A DNA stretch of 64,000 nt from Devosia sp. SD17-2 (GTDB lineage Bacteria > Pseudomonadota > Alphaproteobacteria > Rhizobiales > Devosiaceae), in contig NZ_CP104002.1 in the NCBI RefSeq assembly GCF_029201565.1, positions 2,063,001 to 2,127,000 of the forward strand. The letters are read 5' to 3'. The position numbers were made by a program, and so were the translations under genes. Shown here one piece after another: positions 37,007-46,345 of the stretch. Under the pieces are notes generated by a model. The model was not told the DNA's origin and did no database searches. It worked only from the letters and a program-made list of their open reading frames with translations. How positions within the stretch are numbered: position 1 is the stretch's first letter; the number at the start of each line of letters is the position of its first letter.

Positions 37007-38503
37007 TCAGGCTTTCATCGAGCCGGTTTGCTGGCGGCGGGTGTGCCAGGAGAAGGCTTCTTCGAGGATGTGCGGGGTGTGACCGCCGCGCTGGGAGGCG
37101 CGGGTGAAATAGTCGTCCATCTGGGCGCGGTAGCTTGGGTGGACGCAGTTGTCGATGATCACTCGCGCGCGTTCGCGGGGCGCGAGGCCGCGCAGATCGG
37201 CGAGACCGACTTCGGTGACGAGAATATCGACATCATGCTCGGTGTGGTCGACATGGCTGACCATGGGCACGACCGAAGAGATGGCGCCATCCTTGGCGAG
37301 CGACTTGGTGACGAAGATGGAGAGATAAGCGTTGCGGGCGAAATCGCCGGAACCGCCAATGCCGTTCATCATCATCGTGCCGTCGACATGGGTGGAATTG
37401 ACGTTGCCGTAGATGTCGAATTCGAGCGCAGTGTTGATGCCGATGATGCCGAGGCGGCGGATGACTTCCGGATGGTTGGAAATTTCCTGGGTGCGCAGGA
37501 CGAGCTTGTCCTTGTAGCGGTCGAAATCGGTATGGATGCGCGAGGCATAGGGGGCGCTGAGGCTGAAGGAGGAGGCCGAAGCAAAATTAAGCTTGCCGGC
37601 GTCGAAGAGGTCGAAGGTCGAGTCCTGCAGGACCTCGCTGTACATGCTCAGGTTTTGGAAGGGGCCATCGGCAAGGCCGCGGAGCACGGAATTGGCGATG
37701 GACCCGACGCCGGCCTGCAGCGGCTGCAGCGAGAGATTGAGGCGGCCCTTGGCGACTTCGCTTTCGAGGAGCGCGATCAGGTGGCCGGCAATGGCCTTGG
37801 TGTCGTCATCGGAGGGGACGACGGAGGAGGTGCTGTCGACCGTGTCGGTGACAACGATGGCGGCAATCTTTTCGGGCGGGATCTCGATATAGGGCGAGCC
37901 GATGCGGCTGTCGCAGGCCATAAGCGGGATAGGCGCGCGGGTGGGGCGCTTGGAGGGGATATAGATGTCGTGAAGGCCATCCAGCCCAAGTGGCTGGGCG
38001 AGGTTGATCTCGACGATGACCTTGTTGGCGAGAATGGCGAGGCTGGCTGAATTGCCGATCGATGTGGTGGGCACAATGGCGCCGGTCTCGGTGATGGCGG
38101 CGGCTTCGATGATGGCGTAGTCGACCGGACCGAGTTGCCTTGAACGGAGATGTTCCACAGTCTCGCTCAGGTGCTGGTCGATGAACATGACCTCGCCGCG
38201 ATTGATGGCTTTTCGCAAGGTCGGGTCCGCCTGGAAGGGCATGCGGCGAGCGAGGACGCCGGCTTCGGTGAGCTTGTGGTCGATTTCGTGGCCCAGCGAC
38301 GCGCCGGTGATCAGCGTGATCTTGAAGGGGTCAACATGTCCGCGCGCGGCCAGGGCCAGGGGAACGGCCTTGGCGTCGCCGGATTTGGTGAACCCGCTCA
38401 TCCCAATGACCATGCCATCCTTGATCAGGGCGGCGGCGGCTTCGGGCGTCACGATGCGGCCCATAAGGTCGGGATGGCGGATGCGGGTGGTCAAGTCGCT
38501 CAC
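37007..38503 (-). CDS. Acetyl-CoA hydrolase / succinate CoA-transferase family protein
   Basis: From GTG 38503 (GGAG eight bases upstream) a 498-residue enzyme beginning VSDLTTRIRHPDLMGRIV. Family signatures are VIGMSGFTKSGDAKAVPLAL at the start, LQAGVGSIANSVLRGL in the middle, and MNGIGGSGDFARNAYLSIFV. This is the class I CoA-transferase branch that includes propionyl-CoA:succinate and acetyl-CoA:succinate CoA-transferases; acetyl-CoA hydrolase is the older name. It moves CoA between short-chain acids. A longer frame upstream exists, but the ribosome-binding site and homology favour this start. Divergent from ssb. Confidence 0.9.
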   Translation of the reverse strand: MSDLTTRIRHPDLMGRIVTPEAAAALIKDGMVIGMSGFTKSGDAKAVPLALAARGHVDPFKITLITGASLGHEIDHKLTEAGVLARRMPFQADPTLRKAINRGEVMFIDQHLSETVEHLRSRQLGPVDYAIIEAAAITETGAIVPTTSIGNSASLAILANKVIVEINLAQPLGLDGLHDIYIPSKRPTRAPIPLMACDSRIGSPYIEIPPEKIAAIVVTDTVDSTSSVVPSDDDTKAIAGHLIALLESEVAKGRLNLSLQPLQAGVGSIANSVLRGLADGPFQNLSMYSEVLQDSTFDLFDAGKLNFASASSFSLSAPYASRIHTDFDRYKDKLVLRTQEISNHPEVIRRLGIIGINTALEFDIYGNVNSTHVDGTMMMNGIGGSGDFARNAYLSIFVTKSLAKDGAISSVVPMVSHVDHTEHDVDILVTEVGLADLRGLAPRERARVIIDNCVHPSYRAQMDDYFTRASQRGGHTPHILEEAFSWHTRRQQTGSMKA

Positions 38504-38583
38504 AGGCGATCTCCTCAGTGTCATAACCAACTGCGTCCGGGGGCTCCCAAACCAAGGGATTGCCGGGGGGTCAAGTAACAATA

Positions 38584-38616
38584 TTGACGAGGTAGCTGCG
38601 TGAACATATAGTGAAC
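38584..38616 (+). promoter_or_regulatory. SOS-controlled promoter of ssb: TTGACG-N17-TATAGT with overlapping LexA box
   Basis: TTGACG (38584-38589), a 17-bp spacer and TATAGT (38607-38612) form a good sigma-70 promoter. GAAC-ATATAGT-GAAC (38602-38616), a perfect alphaproteobacterial LexA box, covers the -10. The promoter fires toward ssb, about 190 bp before its ATG. Confidence 0.75.
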
Positions 38617-38811
38617 ATTAATTCAGGCCAGCCGGTTAGGTCGGGTTTGAAAGGTGTGGGCGTTAGCAGAATTGTCCATCCTCGGGCCGCGAATGGGGCT
38701 AAGATGGGCCGGAACGGACCTGTCGGGCGCGATCACGCGACGGCGGTCCCTGGTATTTTGTGAGGGTCTCGCGACCGACTCCGGGCGAGACTGAATTGGA
38801 AGGAAGGCGCC

Positions 38812-39360
38812 ATGGCAGGCAGCGTGAACAAGGTCATTCTGGTGGGCAATCTGGGCAATGACCCGGAAGTGCGGAACCTGCCGAATGGCGGCAAGGTGGT
38901 GAACCTTTCGATCGCCACTTCGGAAAGCTGGAAGGACCGCAACACCGGCGAGCGCCGCGAAAAGACCGAGTGGCACCGCGTGGTGATCTTCTCGGAAGGT
39001 CTGACGCGCGTCGCCGAGAGCTATCTGCGCAAGGGCAGCAAGGTCTATATCGAAGGCCAGCTGCAGACGCGCAAATGGCAGGACCAGTCCGGCCAGGACA
39101 AATATTCCACCGAGATCGTGCTGCAGGGTTTCAACTCGAACCTGACGCTGCTCGACGGCCGTGGCGATAACGCCGGCGGCGGCGGTGGCGGTGGTGGCAG
39201 CAGCGAAGGCGGCTACGGCGGCGATGGCGGCGGTTATGGTGGGGGCGGCGATGGCGGCTTCCGCGGTCGCGACAACAATGCCGGCGGTGGCGCACGTCGG
39301 CCTGCGGCAAACGCCCCGGCCTTCGAGCCCGGCGGGATGGACGACGATATCCCGTTCTGA
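38812..39360 (+). CDS. ssb: Single-stranded DNA-binding protein
   Basis: A 182-residue SSB. The OB-fold (residues 1-112) starts [21 protein letters not shown] and includes [15 protein letters not shown] and [19 protein letters not shown] glycine-rich linker (about 120-165) leads to the acidic tip MDDDIPF that recruits repair and replication partners. AAGGAAGG precedes the ATG. Its promoter carries a LexA box, and a strong terminator follows. Confidence 0.97.
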   Translation: MAGSVNKVILVGNLGNDPEVRNLPNGGKVVNLSIATSESWKDRNTGERREKTEWHRVVIFSEGLTRVAESYLRKGSKVYIEGQLQTRKWQDQSGQDKYSTEIVLQGFNSNLTLLDGRGDNAGGGGGGGGSSEGGYGGDGGGYGGGGDGGFRGRDNNAGGGARRPAANAPAFEPGGMDDDIPF

Positions 39361-39422
39361 TCGAAGCCCATTCGGGTAGACGACGGAAATTTCCGTCCAG
39401 AATTAGACCATGACTTTAAATT

Positions 39423-39444
39423 GGCCGCGAAAGCGGCCTTTTTT
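39423..39444 (+). terminator. Terminator of ssb
   Basis: GGCCGC-GAAA-GCGGCC followed by TTTTTT. Confidence 0.85.
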
Positions 39445-39487
39445 ACGCGCCGAAACAGCAAGCACAGATTCTATCGAGGAGGATAGT

Positions 39488-40417
39488 ATGCGGAATTACA
39501 AGGTCGGGCCGGAAGGGCAGGCGGTCTCAAGCGTCGTTCTGGGGCTCATGCGCATCACCAATATGGAGGATGATGCGATCCGGACCCTGGTCGATACTGC
39601 CATCGAGGCGGGCGTCACGGTGTTCGACCACGCTGACATCTACGGCGGCAAGGACCATGTCTGCGAGCAGCGTTTTGGCGATGCTGTGACATTCTCTCCG
39701 GCTGAACGCGAGCGCGTTGTCATCCAGAGCAAGGTCGGCATTCGCCGGGGTTGGTTCGATTTTTCCAAGGAACACATTCTGGAAGCGGTGGACGGATCGC
39801 TGGCGGCGCTCAAGATGGACTATCTCGATGTCCTCTTGCTCCACCGCCCGGATGCGCTTGTCGAACCTGAAGAGGTCGCCGAAGCGTTCGAGGTGCTCCA
39901 TGCGTCAGGCAAGGTGCGCCAGTTCGGCGTTTCGAACCACACGCCCGGGCAAATCGAAGTTTTGAAGACGGCGGTCCGGCAGCCGCTTGTCTACAACCAG
40001 GTGGAGCTGAGCCTTCCGCACGCGAACCTGATTGCCCAGGGCATTGCCGCCAATATGGGCGGGCTCGACCAATCCATTTCCCGCGATGTGGGGCTGCTCG
40101 ACTATTCGCGCCTCACCGGCATGACGCTGCAGGCGTGGTCGCCCTTCCAGCGAGGTTTCTTCAAGGGCGTCTTCATCGGCGACCGGGAGAATTTTGCCGA
40201 ACTCAATGACGTGCTGGATGAACTGGCACGAAAATACGAGGTCACACCGACGGGCATCGCCGTTGCCTGGATCGTCAGGCACCCCGCCAATATCCAGGTG
40301 GTGCCTGGAACGACAAAGCCGGAGCGGGTTCGCGACTGCGTTGCAGGTTCTGATATCCAGCTGACGCGCGAAGAATGGTACCGCCTGTTTCGCGCTGCCG
40401 GACATAAAGTGCCGTGA
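39488..40417 (+). CDS. Aldo/keto reductase (YdhF-like)
   Basis: From ATG 39488 (GAGGAGG upstream) a 309-residue NADPH-dependent oxidoreductase. The catalytic tetrad is visible: Asp and Tyr in VFDHADIYGGKDH, Lys in VVIQSKVGIRRG, and His in DVLLLHRPDALV. Cofactor-binding residues lie in the C-terminal IQVVPGTTKPERVRDC. It resembles E. coli YdhF. Substrate unknown. Monocistronic between two terminators. Confidence 0.9.
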   Translation: MRNYKVGPEGQAVSSVVLGLMRITNMEDDAIRTLVDTAIEAGVTVFDHADIYGGKDHVCEQRFGDAVTFSPAERERVVIQSKVGIRRGWFDFSKEHILEAVDGSLAALKMDYLDVLLLHRPDALVEPEEVAEAFEVLHASGKVRQFGVSNHTPGQIEVLKTAVRQPLVYNQVELSLPHANLIAQGIAANMGGLDQSISRDVGLLDYSRLTGMTLQAWSPFQRGFFKGVFIGDRENFAELNDVLDELARKYEVTPTGIAVAWIVRHPANIQVVPGTTKPERVRDCVAGSDIQLTREEWYRLFRAAGHKVP

Positions 40418-40827
40418 CGCATCGCCGGGCTGCGGCCCGGCGACATGGTCAAATTTCAGTCGCGGAGCCAGTGACCAAGGCGCGCCATGCAATGGGCACG
40501 CAGGCCGGATGAACGTTGCACGCTAGAAACAGGGCCAGCGGTGGTGCGGCGAGTTCGTCCCTCCAGCGTTGTGCTCTCCTCCCTCATCGACGTTCAGCCC
40601 TCGTGGCCTCGGCCTCGCGGAAACGTCCGCGCCATAAACGGTCGTCTCGGCCATAAAATTCGATCTTGGCCGTTCCTGGGCTCGAACGCCCTTGACAGAC
40701 GTCGGGATGCTCCATTTTATAAATGTATACAGTATGCAATCATACAGCGGGTAACGGAGAAGGGGTCCGTTGTCGCTGGGTGTTTGCTGTCGGTGTCGCG
40801 CCGGCTGTATCCTTGGAGGGAGTACCC
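40418..40827. other. 410-bp region between aldo/keto reductase and binding-protein genes
   Basis: Begins with a hairpin CGCCGGGC-TGCG-GCCCGGCG (40423-40442) that may terminate the reductase transcript, and ends with the promoter/operator for the binding protein. The middle 200 bp show nothing I recognise. Confidence 0.5.
40692..40745 (+). promoter_or_regulatory. Promoter and palindromic operator-like site of the substrate-binding protein gene
   Basis: TTGACA (40692-40697), a 17-bp spacer and TTTTAT (40715-40720) form a plausible sigma-70 promoter. Immediately downstream are the palindrome TGTATACA (40724-40731) and the inverted repeat GTATG-CAAT-CATAC (40732-40745), placed where a repressor would block transcription. 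The TGTATACA core is reminiscent of GntR-family operators. Confidence 0.5.
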
Positions 40828-42372
40828 ATGAAATCTAGACTAAGCTTTGCAGCCGGCCTGTTGCTGGCAACCTGCCTGCCTGCGCTGGCTCAACCATCTG
40901 AGAACACGCTCGTCGTGGCGCAGTCGGTAGACGTCGAATCGCTCGAGCCCGACATGCTCAACCAGGCGTCGTCGCTGAACGTCGCCATGGCGCTGTGGGG
41001 CACGCTGCTGTCGGTCACGCCGGAAGGCGAGATCGTCCCCAATTTTGCCGAAAGCTATTTCTGGAACGACGAAGGCACCGAGCTGAGCTTCAAGATCCGC
41101 CCGGGTCTGAAATGCGAAGACGGCGAGACGCTGGACGCCGAAGACGTCGCCTATACGCTCAACCGTGCGGCGGATCCGGCCAATGGCTTCATCGGCCACG
41201 TGCCGGGCTTTACCTATTCGTCGATCGGCTTCGTCGGTGCGCGGGCCGAGGGGCCGGATGTCGCCGTGCTGCAGGTCAAGAGCTACTCGTCGACCGTGAC
41301 CGGCATGGCAGCGGATATCCTGATCCACTGCAAGGACAGCTATGAGAAGATGACTGTCGAGGAAGCGGCGGTTTCGCCGGTTGCCTCGGGTCCCTACAAG
41401 CTGGTGGAATGGGTGCGTGCCGATCGCGTTGTGCTGACGCGCAATGATCAGTGGACCCTGACGGACGTTCCGTTCGAGAACGTGATCTTTAAGGTCATTC
41501 CGGAATCGAGCACGCGTACGGCCGAACTGCTGGCCGGCAATGTCGATATCGCCACAAATATTCCGCCCGATCAGAGCGAAGTCGTCAATGCATCCGGCCA
41601 CGCCAAGGTGGTTTCGGTTGCCGGGACGCGCCGCATGTTCGCCGGCTTCAATTTCTCGGGCACTTTTGACGGCGAGACTGCCGGCGAAGCGCTCAAGAAG
41701 AAGGAAGTGCGCCAGGCCCTCAACATGGCCGTTGACGTGCCGATGATCTGCCGCCAGTTGCTCGGCACGGAGTGCGAGCGCGCCAACGGCCTCGCCAATC
41801 TGGGCAATCCCAACGTCAAGCCCTATCCTTATGACCCGGCCAAGGCCGAGGAAATGCTCGACGCTGCCGGTTATCCGCGCGGCGAAGACGGGGTGCGCTT
41901 CACCATGACCATGCAGGGTCCGCAGGGTCGCTATCTCAACGACGGCCAAGTGCAGCAGGCGCTGGCCCAGTATCTGAGCGATGTGGGTGTCGAGACCACC
42001 AATGATCTGATGGAAATGTCGGTGTTTTCGCCGATGGCCCGTGAGCACCGCGCGGGTCCGATGTTCTTCATCGGCCAGGGCGGCCAGCTGTGGAGCGCCA
42101 TCTTCGACATGTCGCTGTTCTCCTCGTGGGACGCGCCGGTGAACACCGGTATGTGGAAGAACGAAGAGTGGGAAAAGCGCTGGGCCATGCTGGGTGATCG
42201 CGACCCCGTTGCCGAGCGCAAGATCGTCGACGAGATGCTGGCTATCCATCACGACGATGCCCCGTGGATCTTCCTCTACTTCCAGCCAGATTTTTACGGC
42301 GTTTCGGACCGGATCGACTGGACTCCGCGTCGCGACGAGGCGCTGGATATCTGGACGGCACGCCTGAAATAA
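40828..42372 (+). CDS. ABC transporter substrate-binding protein, family 5 (peptide/oligosaccharide type)
   Basis: From ATG 40828 (GGAGGG upstream) a 514-residue exported protein with a signal peptide ending CLPALA|QPSENT. It has the family 5 extracellular solute-binding pattern: TLVVAQSVDVESLEPDMLNQ at the start, KIRPGLKCEDGETLDAEDVAYTLNRAADP, VASGPYKLVEW and ALNMAVDVPMICRQLLG. Such proteins deliver di- and oligopeptides, opines or sugars to an ABC permease. No permease or ATPase gene is adjacent, so it is an orphan or serves a distant transporter. An operator-like palindrome precedes it and a terminator follows. Confidence 0.9.
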   Translation: MKSRLSFAAGLLLATCLPALAQPSENTLVVAQSVDVESLEPDMLNQASSLNVAMALWGTLLSVTPEGEIVPNFAESYFWNDEGTELSFKIRPGLKCEDGETLDAEDVAYTLNRAADPANGFIGHVPGFTYSSIGFVGARAEGPDVAVLQVKSYSSTVTGMAADILIHCKDSYEKMTVEEAAVSPVASGPYKLVEWVRADRVVLTRNDQWTLTDVPFENVIFKVIPESSTRTAELLAGNVDIATNIPPDQSEVVNASGHAKVVSVAGTRRMFAGFNFSGTFDGETAGEALKKKEVRQALNMAVDVPMICRQLLGTECERANGLANLGNPNVKPYPYDPAKAEEMLDAAGYPRGEDGVRFTMTMQGPQGRYLNDGQVQQALAQYLSDVGVETTNDLMEMSVFSPMAREHRAGPMFFIGQGGQLWSAIFDMSLFSSWDAPVNTGMWKNEEWEKRWAMLGDRDPVAERKIVDEMLAIHHDDAPWIFLYFQPDFYGVSDRIDWTPRRDEALDIWTARLK

Positions 42373-42417
42373 CGGCGTGCAGACATGGCCCGGCGGGTTG
42401 CCGGGCAGAGATGGAAA

Positions 42418-42440
42418 GGGTCGCGAAAGCGGCCCTTTTT
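42418..42440 (+). terminator. Terminator of the binding-protein gene
   Basis: GGGTCGC-GAAA-GCGGCCC (one T-G pair) followed by TTTTT. Confidence 0.8.
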
Positions 42441-42459
42441 CAATTGGGGAGAGTGAAGG

Positions 42460-42900
42460 CTATTGCTCGGTGTCGAGCCAGATGGTGATGGGGCCGTCGT
42501 TGATCAGCGCCACTTTCATGTCGGCCGCAAAAATTCCATTGGCGACCGGCACGCCGAGGCCGGCCAGCGTTTTGGAGAAGTGCTCGTAAAGGGCGCGGCC
42601 GAGGTCCGGCGCGGCGGCAGTAGAGAAGCCCGGGCGATTGCCCCTTGTGTCGGCGGCGAGGGTGAACTGGCTGACGACGAGCGCGGCGCCACCAATGTCG
42701 AGCAGCGAGCGGTTCATCTTGCCGGCGTCGTCAGAGAAGATGCGCAGCTTGGAGATTTTTGCGGCGAGCCAGTCGGACTGTTTTTCGGTATCGCCCTGCA
42801 TGGCGCAGACGAGGACGAGCAGGCCCTGATCGATCTGTCCGGTGATTTCAGCATCGACTGTGACGGAGGCGGAAAGGACGCGCTGAACGAGGGCTCGCAT
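42460..42900 (-). CDS. dtd: D-aminoacyl-tRNA deacylase
   Basis: A 146-residue DTD that hydrolyses D-aminoacyl-tRNA to prevent D-amino acids entering translation. It starts [18 protein letters not shown] and carries the two active-site motifs [18 protein letters not shown] and the cross-subunit Gly-Pro motif [15 protein letters not shown]. Length is standard. It converges with the binding-protein gene. Confidence 0.95.
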   Translation of the reverse strand: MRALVQRVLSASVTVDAEITGQIDQGLLVLVCAMQGDTEKQSDWLAAKISKLRIFSDDAGKMNRSLLDIGGAALVVSQFTLAADTRGNRPGFSTAAAPDLGRALYEHFSKTLAGLGVPVANGIFAADMKVALINDGPITIWLDTEQ

Positions 42901-42943
42901 GGGTGGGGGCTTTGTGTTGGAGGCTTAAAGAGTTGGGTTAAGT

Positions 42944-43092
42944 CGCCCCCCTCCCGAGCGTTGCTTGGGTCCTTTGGACCCAAGCTTTTTCCAGCCATTC
43001 GAGCGGAGCTCTCATGGCCTTCTCGGCTAAAATCGCTCCATCGGAGCGATTTTCCCTGTGGGCGCCTCTAAGCCCTCGAAGGGGGAGGGTGG
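42944..43092. repeat. Composite intergenic repeat, families A-like and C
   Basis: Starts with an A-like arm CCCCCCTCCCGAGCGTTGC, internal hairpin GGGTCC-TTT-GGACCC and AGCTTTTTCC. Then comes the family C segment (42995-43040), a hairpin ATCGCTCC-ATC-GGAGCGAT, and GAAGGGGGAGGGTGG. The C segment recurs inverted at 59124-59176. Confidence 0.6.
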
Positions 43093-43170
43093 CAGGGGCC
43101 GAGAGGCTGAAGACGACTGACGAGTTGCAGAGCGCACTGAGAAGCTCAGCGGGCGCTGACTTGCCAAAAA

Positions 43171-43698
43171 CTACCGCGAAAAGGGGACTTCGGCGCGGAG
43201 GCTGTCGCCGGATTCGACGTAGACGACCTCGAAGGTGACGCCGATGGCGTTGCTGTTGAGCGAGATTTGGGCCGAGATGTTCATCGGCTTGCCTTCTTCG
43301 TCTTCCTCACGCTCGCGCAGGTTGAAGACGAGGCCGCTGCCGCGCTTCTGGCCGACGGCGATGCCGGTGAAGGTTGCGTTGGAGGTCATGGCGGCTTCGT
43401 AGCGGCGCGACGCATCGACATAGGCGATGGTGCCGGCAACGGAGAGATTGGTGCCGGCGAGGGTGCAGCGGCCGTTGTAATTGACCTTGTCCTGATTGCC
43501 CTGGGTCAGAGACAGGCGGCAGACCACGCTTTCCTTGCTGGCGCCGATCAGCGTGCCGCGGCCGCGCCAATCTCCAATGTAGGATTTAAGCAGTGCGACT
43601 TCGGCCGGGCCCGCAAAGGCCGGCGCTGCTGACAAGCCAGCAGAAGCAATCACGCCCGCCAGTGCCGCAGCACGGGTCAGGGTTCCGAGAAAGGTCAT
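43171..43698 (-). CDS. Small exported protein of unknown function
   Basis: From ATG 43698 (GGAGG seven bases upstream) a 175-residue protein with a signal peptide ending SAAPAFA|GPAEVA. The mature part, about 150 residues, reads like a beta-rich periplasmic domain: YIGDWRGRGTLIGASKESVV, CRLSLTQGNQDKVNYNGRCT, then alternating strands to the end. Two Cys (in VVCRL and GRCTL) may form a disulfide. I do not recognise a named family, although WRGRG-type starts occur in conserved Rhizobiales hypothetical proteins. An upstream extension of the frame overlaps the MMPL gene and is not coding. Confidence 0.75.
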   Translation of the reverse strand: MTFLGTLTRAAALAGVIASAGLSAAPAFAGPAEVALLKSYIGDWRGRGTLIGASKESVVCRLSLTQGNQDKVNYNGRCTLAGTNLSVAGTIAYVDASRRYEAAMTSNATFTGIAVGQKRGSGLVFNLREREEDEEGKPMNISAQISLNSNAIGVTFEVVYVESGDSLRAEVPFSR

Positions 43699-43792
43699 GG
43701 CAAAGCCTCCAGATGTCACAACGAGCCCCCCGGCTGTCATGCGGTTTCTTGTAGCAAATACGGCGAGATTCGGTGGAAATTTTGGAGGCGCA

Positions 43793-46213
43793 TCAGGCGC
43801 GCCCGGGACTGGGTGCGGCGCCGCCGGTTCCGTCGTCACCGGTGATGGCATCCCCGTTACCGGTGACGGTATCACCGGTGGGATCGTCAGGGGTGGCGTC
43901 GTGATCGGCGGTGCGCACATTGATCTTGCCCAATGGGTGGAAGAACTTGCCCCCCGCCATGAGCAGGGCCGGCAGGATAAAGAGATCGCCGAGGACCGCG
44001 AGCGCCAGGGTGATGACGAAGAGCGAGCCGAACATGGCGACCTGCGGCAGTTCGGACCAGACGAGGATGGCTGTGCCGGCGCAGAGGATGACCGTGGTGG
44101 CGACAATGGCGCCGCCGATGCGCAGCAGCGTGTGCTTGACCGCGTCCTCGTGGCTGCGCTTCTCCTCGCGACGTCCATGCAGGTAGTGCGAGAGGAAGTG
44201 GACCGTGTCGTCCACCGCGATGCCGAAGGCGATGGTGAGCGCGATGACGGTTGTGAGCTGCAGCCCAGCGCCGGAGAACCAGAGCCAGGCCTCCGTGCCC
44301 AGAATGGGGAAGAGGTTCGGGATGGCTGAAGCGAGGGCGACGCGGAAGGACTGGAAGGCGAAGCCGATCAGCCCCAGATTGACCAGCACGCTGAGCGAGA
44401 GATCCATCTGCAGGCCGCGCACGATGTCATCGGTGGCGAAGGTGGTAAGGATGCGGAAGCCGCCGAGCTCGGCATCGTCAATGCCGGCGGCGACAAGCTC
44501 GGTCTCCACCCGGTGGACGAGATCTTTCAGCAGATCACTTTCGATGATGGTGGGCATGAAGCCGGTGACGAGGGCCTGCGAGCCGTCATCGGTAACAAAG
44601 CGCTGGCGCATGAAGGGACCGACGGCGTCGAGCACTTCGCCGCGGGTGAAGCCGGCGTCAGTGTAATTGGTCATGCTGGCGGCGGAGATGACCTTGTTCT
44701 CGCCCAGCTCGGCCTCGAGGATTTCGTGGACGATCTTGATGCGCTGGTAGTCGACCTCGCCGACGTTGGGATCGTTCTCGATGAGGGGAACGCGAATGTA
44801 GAGCGGGGCGACGCCGCCGACCCCTTCGTCGATGCTCTCGGCCGCGGTGAGGGCGGTCGATTCATTGGCCACGAAATCCTCGAAGGAGAAGCGCGGCTGG
44901 ATGAGGAAATAGGGGATTAGCAGCAGGCCTGTCAGCACGATGCCGATGATGGCGATGGGGCGGCCAAAGCGGCTGGCGAGGAACCAGCTGAGGGGCAGGG
45001 GAGCGTTCAGCACCCGGCTCGACTTCGGCGGAGCCTTGAAGCCGAGGCGGAGCGCGAGCTTCAGCAGCAGCGGCTGGAAGGTCATGGTGCAGGCAAAGAG
45101 CAGGAACGCGCCCATGGCACCGGCCATGGAGAATTCGCGCACGCCCTGGCCCGGGGTCAGCGACAGCGAGGCAAAGCTGACCATTGAGACGAGCATGGTG
45201 AGGGCCGTGGCGGGGCCGACGAGCTTTATGGTGGCGTCGACGGCCTTGTTCGGCTCCATGCCGTCCCGCCAATAGGCGAGCCAGTTGAAGGTAAAGAACA
45301 TCGACTCGGCAAAGGAGATCACCAGCACCAGCGTGGTGACGATGATGGTGAGGAAGGAGAAGGAGCCGAAGAAGAAGAGGATCATGCCCATCGCCCACAT
45401 CACCGAGAGGAAGGGCGTGGCGGCGACGATCAGCGCGCCGGCAATGGAGCGCAGGGCAAAGAGGGCAATAGCCGAGCCGAGGAGGAACCCGTAGACGGTG
45501 AACTTGACCTGGTCGTCCACCGCAGCGTTGAGCATTTCGGTGGTCCAGACCGGCGGGCCGGTGATCTCGACTGAAAGGCCGGCTGCCTGGAAGGGAGCTA
45601 TGGTTTCGCGCAGATTGTCGATCATGGCCTTGGCGCCGCGCTCGGCCACCAGTTCCTGATTGGGGAACATGATCAGCACCACGCCCGAAAGGTCCGGGGT
45701 GATGAGATTGCGCATCATCGGATCGTTCTGCTGGAGATCGATGAGAGCGAAGGCGACTTCGTCCGGGGTCAGCATGCCCTCGGGCACGGCCGGCTCGGAG
45801 CCGCCGCCCGGCGCAGGTTTTCGCAGGGTGAAGGGCGACATGGTGCCGACGGCGTATTCATTGAGTTCGAGCTCGAAGGCGAGATCGCGGACGCGTTCTA
45901 TGGTCTCGGGCTCGACGAGGGTTTCGGAATTGACCAGCACGTAGAGGTCGTTCTCGAAAGTGCCGAAGGTCTCCGAGAGATGAGCATAGGCGTCGTAATA
46001 GGGTCCGGAATGGGCATAGACACGCAGGAGATCGCCGTCGACATTGGCCTTGGGGATCTGGATAAAACAGAAGATCGAGAAGGCCAGAACGATCAGAGCC
46101 ATGACGCGCGGATTGCGCACTGTGGTCAGGCCGAGATGTTCGAGACCGAAGCCGATGGAGCGATCATGGGTGAGGCGGGCGAGAAAACGCTTGAACGGGG
46201 AACCAGAAGACAC
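43793..46213 (-). CDS. RND-superfamily transporter of the MMPL type
   Basis: From GTG 46213 an 806-residue membrane protein; the frame continues far upstream but that part is Arg/His-rich, lies opposite the next gene, and is not coding. There are two repeats, each with one membrane helix, a large periplasmic domain and five more helices. The motifs GSFSFLTIIVTTLVLVISFA and IALTIAFGIAVDDTVHFLSH are the proton-relay helix regions of MMPL/SSD proteins. Such single-gene permeases export lipids or hydrophobic molecules (HpnN-like). No adaptor gene is adjacent. Divergent from a secreted-lipase-like gene 132 bp away. The start is uncertain by a few codons. Confidence 0.87.
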   Translation of the reverse strand: MSSGSPFKRFLARLTHDRSIGFGLEHLGLTTVRNPRVMALIVLAFSIFCFIQIPKANVDGDLLRVYAHSGPYYDAYAHLSETFGTFENDLYVLVNSETLVEPETIERVRDLAFELELNEYAVGTMSPFTLRKPAPGGGSEPAVPEGMLTPDEVAFALIDLQQNDPMMRNLITPDLSGVVLIMFPNQELVAERGAKAMIDNLRETIAPFQAAGLSVEITGPPVWTTEMLNAAVDDQVKFTVYGFLLGSAIALFALRSIAGALIVAATPFLSVMWAMGMILFFFGSFSFLTIIVTTLVLVISFAESMFFTFNWLAYWRDGMEPNKAVDATIKLVGPATALTMLVSMVSFASLSLTPGQGVREFSMAGAMGAFLLFACTMTFQPLLLKLALRLGFKAPPKSSRVLNAPLPLSWFLASRFGRPIAIIGIVLTGLLLIPYFLIQPRFSFEDFVANESTALTAAESIDEGVGGVAPLYIRVPLIENDPNVGEVDYQRIKIVHEILEAELGENKVISAASMTNYTDAGFTRGEVLDAVGPFMRQRFVTDDGSQALVTGFMPTIIESDLLKDLVHRVETELVAAGIDDAELGGFRILTTFATDDIVRGLQMDLSLSVLVNLGLIGFAFQSFRVALASAIPNLFPILGTEAWLWFSGAGLQLTTVIALTIAFGIAVDDTVHFLSHYLHGRREEKRSHEDAVKHTLLRIGGAIVATTVILCAGTAILVWSELPQVAMFGSLFVITLALAVLGDLFILPALLMAGGKFFHPLGKINVRTADHDATPDDPTGDTVTGNGDAITGDDGTGGAAPSPGRA

Positions 46214-46345
46214 CGAAACCCGACTCCGCAATGGGGCGAAAACCTGGCGAAATCTGTACGAGTTTGCGGCCGATGCGTCCAGCGGTCGCAGGTTTTTGGT
46301 TTTGTGACGTTGCAATATTGCACGGACGCGGGGGAGTTTTGAGCG

